10,267 nucleotides of DNA from an uncultured Thalassolituus sp. (GTDB lineage Bacteria > Pseudomonadota > Gammaproteobacteria > Pseudomonadales > Oceanobacteraceae): contig CAJXIT010000104.1 of NCBI GenBank assembly GCA_913054055.1, positions 1 to 10,267 on the forward strand, in the 5' to 3' direction. The translations under genes and the position numbers were made by a program. Under the pieces are notes generated by a model. That model searched no databases, was not told the origin of the DNA, and saw only the letters and a program-made list of their open reading frames with translations. This document shows positions 6,017 through 10,267 of the stretch, one piece after another. Positions within the stretch are counted from its first letter, which is position 1. Every line of letters starts with the position of its first letter.

Positions 6017-6661
6017 ATGAGTGAAATGCGCACAGAAGAAGAACAAATCGAAGCCATGAAAAAATGGTGGGAAGAAAACGGTAAACAAACATTAGTTGCA
6101 GTGGTATTGGTTGCAGGTGGTTGGTTAGGCTTTAACTCATATCAGGACAGTCAGCAAGCAACAGGCGAAGCTGCGTCAGCTGTGTATCAAGAAATGCTAA
6201 CGCTTTCTACTAGCCAGACAGAAGAAGATAAGGGTCAGCGTGCCGTTTTGTTGGATCGTATTCAATCTGAATACCCAAGCACGGTATATGCACAATTTGC
6301 ATCACTATTTAAAGCTAAGGATGCAGTTGAAGCTGGTGACCTAGAGTTAGCAGAAAAAGAATTAACCAGCATTGTTGCCAATGCTAAAGATGATGCTTTA
6401 CAGCACACTGCAACCGTTCGTCTTGCGCGTGTCATGATCGCTGCGGGCAAAGTTGATGACGCCCTTGCGTTATTAGCCAATGACAAAGTCGGTGCATTCG
6501 AAGCGGAATACCAAGAAACAACAGGTGATGCTTTGTTAGCCAAAGGCGATAAAGACGCAGCACGTGATGCATACAGCAAAGCGGTTGTAGCGGCTCAGCG
6601 CATTGGTGCTAATAATCCAGTTTTACAAATGAAACTTGATGACCTGGCGGTGGCTAACTAA
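6017..6661 (+). CDS. yfgM: YfgM-family membrane-anchored periplasmic TPR protein (ancillary SecYEG translocon subunit)
   Basis: In E. coli YfgM associates with the SecYEG translocon and the chaperone PpiD and helps pass secreted proteins to periplasmic chaperones. The 214-residue protein (206 in E. coli) starts with an acidic cytoplasmic stretch (RTEEEQIEAMKKWWEENGKQ, residues 5-24). One membrane helix follows (about 24-42, TLVAVVLVAGGWLGF), then a periplasmic domain of TPR-like helical pairs (for example GDLELAEKELTSIV and GKVDDALALLAND). The N-terminal KKWWEENGK signature is characteristic of the family. The start is ATG behind a strong GGGGAG site (6004-6009). Its TAA stop shares its last A with the bamB ATG (TAATG), so the two proteins are probably made by coupled translation, which suits their shared envelope role. 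Confidence 0.93.
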   Translation: MSEMRTEEEQIEAMKKWWEENGKQTLVAVVLVAGGWLGFNSYQDSQQATGEAASAVYQEMLTLSTSQTEEDKGQRAVLLDRIQSEYPSTVYAQFASLFKAKDAVEAGDLELAEKELTSIVANAKDDALQHTATVRLARVMIAAGKVDDALALLANDKVGAFEAEYQETTGDALLAKGDKDAARDAYSKAVVAAQRIGANNPVLQMKLDDLAVAN

Positions 6662-7869
6662 TGCGTCTTTTACTTGCTGCCTTGTTGGTAAGCTTAGCGG
6701 CTTGCTCTAGTAACGATAAAAAAGATCAAGAAACTGGCCCTAATTCGTTAACGGGTTTCCAAAAGGAAATCAGTTTAACCACCCAATGGCGCGGGCAAGT
6801 GGGTGATGGTTTAGGCGGAGCATATGCTCGTTTACAACCTGCACTGAAAGATGATGTTTTATACGCAGCAAGTTCGGATGGTGTGATTCAAGCACTAGCC
6901 TTAGGTGACGGTGACGTTATCTGGGAGCAAAGCTTTACGGAAGAAGTCACAGCAGGTGTGGCATTAGGTAAAGAAAATGGTTACTTCGCTACGTCTAATG
7001 GTGAACTGATTGCATTTTCACTCAGCGACGGTAAAGAAGTATGGCGCAGTAATGTGAAGTCAGAAATCTTATCGTTGCCGGTAGAAGAGCGTGGTTTAGT
7101 GGCTGCGCAAACCATTGATGGACACCTATATGCTGTGAATGCACAAAGCGGTGAGATTAAATGGGGGTTTGACAGTAATTTACCCACCTTATCGTTGCGC
7201 GGAACATCTGCTCCGATATTTTATGATCGCTTTGTCATTGCCGGTTTTGCCAATGGTAAAGTGGTGGCATTAAACAAAGACGATGGCACGTTAATGTGGC
7301 AAGAACGCATAGGTATTCCTGCTGGTCGAAGCGAGCTTGAACGTTTAGTGGATATTGATGGCAGCTTATTAATTCAAGATAACTTGTTATACGTATGCGG
7401 TTATCAAGGGCATTTAGCCGCTTTAGATTTAACCAGTGGCAAAATGGTTTGGAAGCGTGAAGCGTCTTCTTATCATGGCCCAGCATCTGGACTGGGTAAT
7501 TTATACATTGTTGACGACAATGATCACATTCAAGCGGTGGATGACCGCAGTGCATCAGATGTTTGGCAGCAAGTGGACCTGAAAGGTCGACAGTTAAGCG
7601 AGCCAGTGGTCTTTGCTAACCACATCGCAGTGGCTGACTTTGAAGGCTACATACATTTAGTTAAACAGTTGGATGGCACCATTGTCGGTAGAGACAAGGT
7701 GACACGTCCAGCTTTAGATTGGGTACGTACTGGCAGTTATGGTATGAAGCACCCTTCAAGACAGTTTTCCCATGATCCAGGCATTCGCACTCGATTATTG
7801 GCCAGTGACGATACATTAGTTGCTATCAATAATTCTGGGTATGTGACCGTTTATAGCTTAGATCGCTAA
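6661..7869 (+). CDS. bamB: outer membrane protein assembly factor BamB (beta-propeller lipoprotein)
   Basis: Lipoprotein of the BAM complex, on the periplasmic face of the outer membrane, assisting BamA in beta-barrel insertion. The 402-residue protein has a short lipoprotein signal (MRLLLAALLVSLAAC; lipidated C15). PQQ-like propeller repeats follow, each ending in a G..xW strand: GDVIWEQ (84-90), GKEVWRS (124-130), GEIKWGF (164-170), GTLMWQE (209-215), GKMVWKR (260-266). The GRSELERLVDIDGS loop (222-235) is the conserved region that contacts BamA in homologues. The last blade carries about 20 extra residues (DWVRTGSYGMKHPSRQFSHD, 353-372) compared with homologues as I recall them. The start overlaps the yfgM stop by one base. 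A hairpin with a T-rich tail follows 45 bases after the stop. Confidence 0.96.
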   Translation: MRLLLAALLVSLAACSSNDKKDQETGPNSLTGFQKEISLTTQWRGQVGDGLGGAYARLQPALKDDVLYAASSDGVIQALALGDGDVIWEQSFTEEVTAGVALGKENGYFATSNGELIAFSLSDGKEVWRSNVKSEILSLPVEERGLVAAQTIDGHLYAVNAQSGEIKWGFDSNLPTLSLRGTSAPIFYDRFVIAGFANGKVVALNKDDGTLMWQERIGIPAGRSELERLVDIDGSLLIQDNLLYVCGYQGHLAALDLTSGKMVWKREASSYHGPASGLGNLYIVDDNDHIQAVDDRSASDVWQQVDLKGRQLSEPVVFANHIAVADFEGYIHLVKQLDGTIVGRDKVTRPALDWVRTGSYGMKHPSRQFSHDPGIRTRLLASDDTLVAINNSGYVTVYSLDR

Positions 7870-7878
7870 TACGACTAC

Positions 7879-7897
7879 ACTTAAAGAACGTTTAAGT
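7879..7897 (+). other. AT-rich perfect inverted repeat after bamB
   Basis: ACTTAAA (7879-7885) and TTTAAGT (7891-7897) are exact reverse complements around GAACG. This could be an RNA hairpin or a DNA-binding palindrome. It has no T tract. Confidence 0.35.
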
Positions 7898-7914
7898 CAG
7901 TTGTGAATTTAAAT

Positions 7915-7950
7915 CATGGGTCTTAACCAAGTTAAGGCCCGTGTTTGTTT
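7915..7950 (+). terminator. probable terminator or attenuator between bamB and der
   Basis: CATGGGTCTTAA (7915-7926) pairs along all 12 bases with TTAAGGCCCGTG (7932-7943), two of the pairs being G-T, around the loop CCAAG, followed by TTTGTTT (7944-7950). The T tract is interrupted and no der promoter is visible in the 16 bases left before der. The hairpin is therefore either leaky or lies in the der leader. Confidence 0.65.
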
Positions 7951-7966
7951 ATAGAAAGAATACAAG

Positions 7967-9427
7967 ATGAATCCAGTAATCGCTTTAGTAGGCCGTCCTA
8001 ATGTGGGCAAATCTACTTTATTTAATCGCTTAACTCGTACCCGTGACGCGTTAGTTGCAGACCTTGCGGGTCTGACACGTGATCGCAAATACGGTGCAGG
8101 TAAAGTGGGTGAGCGCGATTACATTGTGATTGATACCGGCGGTATCAGTGGCATGGAAGAAGGCTTAGATGAAAAAATGGCTGAGCAAAGTTTCCAAGCC
8201 ATGGAAGAAGCCGATGTGGTGTTATTTCTAGTGGATGGTCGTGCCGGATTAATGGGCGCCGATCAAATGATTGCCAATCACTTGCGTACATTAGAAAAGC
8301 CAACCTATCTTGTGGTGAATAAAATTGATGGCTTGAATCCTGATATTGCCACCTTGGATTTCCATGAAATGGGCATGGGTGAAGTATTAAGCATTGCCGC
8401 CACGCAAAACCGTGGTATCAGTGTATTAATGGATCATGTTTTAGATCGCTTACCAGAACAGTTTCACATTGACCCGGATGCGGAAGAAGCTGAGCGCATT
8501 AAAGGGGTAAAAATTTCTGTAGTGGGGCGACCTAACGTGGGCAAGTCCACATTAGTGAATCGCATGTTAGGTGAAGAGCGCGTGGTGGTTTACGATCACC
8601 CTGGCACCACCATGGACAGTATTTATATTCCTTTTGAACGTCATGATAAAAATTATGTATTGATTGATACAGCCGGAGTGCGACGTCGTAAAAATATTTC
8701 AGAAGCCGCTGAAAAATTCTCCATAGTAAAAACCTTACAAGCCATCCAAGACAGTAACGTATGTATTGCAGTGATCGATGCCCGTGATGGTATTGTCGAG
8801 CAAGACTTAACCATGCTGAGCTTTGTTATGAACTCAGGCCGTGCCTTAGTGATCGCATTAAATAAATGGGATGGCATGGACACCGAGCAAAAAGACTATG
8901 TTAAAAAAGAAATTGAGCGTCGATTAAATTTTGCTGACTGGGCGGATATTCATTTTATTTCAGCCTTGCATGGTACAGGTGTCGGCCATTTATATGACTC
9001 AGTGGATGAAGCTTATGCATCGGCCCATATGGATATGTCCACCAGTCAATTAACGCGCATTCTTGAAGACGCGGTTATGGATCACCAGCCACCTATGTCG
9101 GGCAGTGCCAGAACCAAATTACGTTATGCTCACCAAGGTGGCATGAACCCTCCTGTCATTGTTGTTCACGGTAATCGAGTCAATGTATTGCCAGATAGTT
9201 ATAAGCGTTACTTGGCTAATACATTCCGTCGTGTATTAAATATCAGCGGCTCACCTATTCGCTTTGAATTTAAATCCGGTGATAACCCATTTGATGGACA
9301 AAAAGAAGATCGTATCTTCAATAAATCCAAGCGCGGTGAGCGCGTCAAACAAACTGAAGACATTCGTCAAGCCAAGCGGGATAAAGTGGCAGCACGTAAA
9401 CGTAAGGCAAATAAAAAATCTAACTGA
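7967..9427 (+). CDS. der: ribosome biogenesis GTPase Der (EngA)
   Basis: Essential double-GTPase that binds the 50S subunit and is needed for its late maturation. In the 486-residue protein the first G domain has the P-loop GRPNVGKS (10-17), DTGG (56-59) and NKID (118-121). The second has GRPNVGKS (187-194), HPGTT (211-215), DTAG (234-237) and NKWD (299-302). A KH-like domain follows (about 355-440, ending FKSGDNPFDG), then a lysine/arginine-rich tail (RQAKRDKVAARKRKANKKSN). The length is close to the E. coli protein (490). The start is ATG, fixed by the family N-terminus MNPVIALVGRPNVG; the upstream Shine-Dalgarno is weak (AAAGAA). It ends the conserved block, with a clear terminator after it. 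Confidence 0.98.
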   Translation: MNPVIALVGRPNVGKSTLFNRLTRTRDALVADLAGLTRDRKYGAGKVGERDYIVIDTGGISGMEEGLDEKMAEQSFQAMEEADVVLFLVDGRAGLMGADQMIANHLRTLEKPTYLVVNKIDGLNPDIATLDFHEMGMGEVLSIAATQNRGISVLMDHVLDRLPEQFHIDPDAEEAERIKGVKISVVGRPNVGKSTLVNRMLGEERVVVYDHPGTTMDSIYIPFERHDKNYVLIDTAGVRRRKNISEAAEKFSIVKTLQAIQDSNVCIAVIDARDGIVEQDLTMLSFVMNSGRALVIALNKWDGMDTEQKDYVKKEIERRLNFADWADIHFISALHGTGVGHLYDSVDEAYASAHMDMSTSQLTRILEDAVMDHQPPMSGSARTKLRYAHQGGMNPPVIVVHGNRVNVLPDSYKRYLANTFRRVLNISGSPIRFEFKSGDNPFDGQKEDRIFNKSKRGERVKQTEDIRQAKRDKVAARKRKANKKSN

Positions 9428-9453
9428 AGAAGATGTTCAGAATCTGATTTTTT

Positions 9454-9485
9454 AAAAGCCAGTTGAGAAATCCACTGGCTTTTTT
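9454..9485 (+). terminator. rho-independent terminator of der
   Basis: AAAAGCCAGT (9454-9463) pairs perfectly with ACTGGCTTTT (9474-9483) around a 10-base loop, giving a run of six T to 9485. The A run on the left arm could let it work on the other strand too, but the minus-strand Rieske gene is far downstream. Confidence 0.9.
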
Positions 9486-9492
9486 GTATTAA
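9463..9492 (+). promoter_or_regulatory. possible promoter of the truncated haemoglobin gene, inside the der terminator
   Basis: TTGAGA (9463-9468; 5/6 to the -35 consensus) lies 18 bases before TATTAA (9487-9492; 4/6). The start would be near 9499, with a leader of about 19 bases. A second AT-rich hexamer, TATAAA (9498-9503), is too close to the ATG. The -35 falls in the terminator loop. Motif match only. Confidence 0.3.
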
Positions 9493-9517
9493 AAAATTAT
9501 AAAAGTAGAGGTAGGCG

Positions 9518-9919
9518 ATGACAACAAAGCTATATGGTTCAGAGGATGCGACTTATCAAGCGGCAGGTGAATACGAAGGCATCAAACAATTAGTGGATGA
9601 CTTCTACGACATTATGTCGGAATTAAAAGAATCTAAACATATACGCGATATGCATCCGGACGATCTAGCGGTATCCCGTGATAAGCTCACGCGATTTTTG
9701 TGTGCTTGGACAGGTGGACCAAGATTGTATCGAGAAAAGTACGGGCCAATTTCTATCCCACAAGCCCATAGCCATTTAACCATTGGCAGTGCTGAGAGAG
9801 ATGCTTGGTTGCTATGTATGAAAAAAGCCTTGGCCAAGCAACGTTATCCACAAGACTTTCAAGAGTATATGATTACCCAGTTAGCTGTGCCAGCTGAACG
9901 CTGCCGTAATTCAGATTAG
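9518..9919 (+). CDS. group II truncated haemoglobin (trHbO type)
   Basis: Small haem protein with a two-over-two globin fold; relatives bind O2 and NO, with roles proposed in NO or peroxide handling, not settled for this subgroup. The 133 residues align with the well-known Mycobacterium TrHbO through FYDIM (B10 tyrosine Y30), WTGGPRLYREKYG (64-76), the proximal F8 histidine H84 in PQAHSH, and RDAWLLCM with the group II tryptophan at G8 (W97). By this alignment the CD1 position is H46 (DMHPDD), where the mycobacterial protein has tyrosine; this tunes ligand binding in related globins. The start is ATG with GAGG six bases upstream. It is the first gene after the der terminator and runs convergently into the Rieske gene, with stops 12 bases apart. 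Confidence 0.92.
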   Translation: MTTKLYGSEDATYQAAGEYEGIKQLVDDFYDIMSELKESKHIRDMHPDDLAVSRDKLTRFLCAWTGGPRLYREKYGPISIPQAHSHLTIGSAERDAWLLCMKKALAKQRYPQDFQEYMITQLAVPAERCRNSD

Positions 9920-9931
9920 AGTCACCTAAAA

Positions 9932-10249
9932 TCACTCCACAAGGTGGATGTCATGACCTTGTATTTGAATAGAAATGGGTTTCAGTTTTTGCTCAATACA
10001 AGGTCCGCTGATGCACAAACCATCTTCAATTCTAAACAATGCCCCATGCATTGAACACTGTATTAAACTGTGACTGCTATCCAGAAACTGATCCGGTACC
10101 ATTTCTAATTGAATTCCTAAATGGGGGCAAGCGTTTTTATAGGCGCTGAACTTTCCGTATTTGTTTACTATAAAAAATAACTGCCCTTCAACTTCAAAAC
10201 CTTTGCTTTGATTATCTGGAATATCTGTGGTTTGGCAAACAATGGTCAT
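9932..10249 (-). CDS. small Rieske [2Fe-2S] ferredoxin-like protein
   Basis: Single-domain Rieske protein, 105 residues from the ATG at 10249 and probably soluble and cytoplasmic, since no signal or membrane segment is visible. The cluster motifs are CPHLG (C41, H43) and CSMHG (C65, H68), together giving the Cys-x-His / Cys-x-x-His ligand set. The 21 residues between H43 and C65 are a few more than in many Rieske ferredoxins; the DQFLDSS...LIQC insert is what I recall from a family of small Rieske proteins in pseudomonads and relatives. The ending GLCISGPCIEQ (77-87) also carries two extra cysteines. The frame can be opened from TTG at 10255, but the ATG is better spaced from the weak AAAAGA upstream. 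The redox partner is unknown; the neighbouring haemoglobin is convergent and not co-transcribed. Confidence 0.9.
   Translation of the reverse strand: MTIVCQTTDIPDNQSKGFEVEGQLFFIVNKYGKFSAYKNACPHLGIQLEMVPDQFLDSSHSLIQCSMHGALFRIEDGLCISGPCIEQKLKPISIQIQGHDIHLVE
9939..9962. other. inverted repeat in the end of the Rieske gene
   Basis: ACAAGGT (9939-9945) and ACCTTGT (9956-9962) are exact reverse complements around 10 bases. A competing short hairpin, CCAC-AAG-GTGG (9937-9947), overlaps it. It lies in the last codons of the Rieske gene, beside the convergent stops. No T tract follows on either strand, so a role in terminating the two facing transcripts is only possible. Confidence 0.3.
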
Positions 10250-10267
10250 ATTCAATCTTTTACATTT

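Noticed and set aside
7235..7555. 106-codon minus-strand reading frame inside bamB.
   Set aside because: Rich in His and Cys with no family pattern; it is opposite a conserved propeller and best explained as a shadow.
9264..9455. 63-codon plus-strand reading frame overlapping the end of der.
   Set aside because: It lies almost wholly within der in another frame, has no family features, and runs into the terminator; it is a shadow of der.
10250..10255. TTG at 10255 as the start of the Rieske gene.
   Set aside because: It adds only two residues, and the AAAAGA stretch directly abuts it; the ATG at 10249 has better spacing.

Overview
The window looks like a chromosomal segment of a marine-type gammaproteobacterium, probably in or near the Oceanospirillales/Pseudomonadales. 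That placement is inferred from gene order, family resemblance and a base composition that is AT-leaning by eye; no search was run. The core order ndk - rlmN - pilF - ispG - hisS - yfgM - bamB - der is the conserved housekeeping block known from Pseudomonas and, without pilF, from E. coli. I see no phage, insertion sequence, CRISPR array, tRNA, rRNA or defence system.

Layout: (1) 1-423, the 3' part of a CsdE/SufE sulfur-acceptor gene cut by the window edge. (2) 501-755, a small two-helix membrane protein without an assigned function. (3) 888-1313, ndk with its own promoter and a strong terminator. (4) 1440-4483, rlmN, pilF and ispG, tightly packed. rodZ, which normally sits just before ispG, is missing. 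(5) 4484-4692, a 209-base gap holding REP-like palindromic repeats. (6) 4693-7869, hisS, yfgM and bamB. (7) A hairpin with a T-rich tail, then der (7967-9427), closed by a clear terminator. (8) A group II truncated haemoglobin (+) facing a small Rieske 2Fe-2S protein (-), with their stop codons 12 bases apart. No gene-free stretch exceeds 300 bases.

Most of the genes serve core physiology: Fe-S sulfur transfer (CsdE), nucleotide pools (Ndk), rRNA/tRNA methylation (RlmN), type IV pilus secretin assembly (PilF), isoprenoid synthesis (IspG), histidyl-tRNA charging (HisS), envelope protein assembly (YfgM, BamB) and ribosome maturation (Der). RlmN, IspG and the Rieske protein all need Fe-S clusters.

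I did not find a novel multi-gene system. The points most worth checking are the REPIN-like repeat between ispG and hisS, the missing rodZ, the hairpin between bamB and der with no visible der promoter after it, and the small membrane protein with a conserved-looking core.
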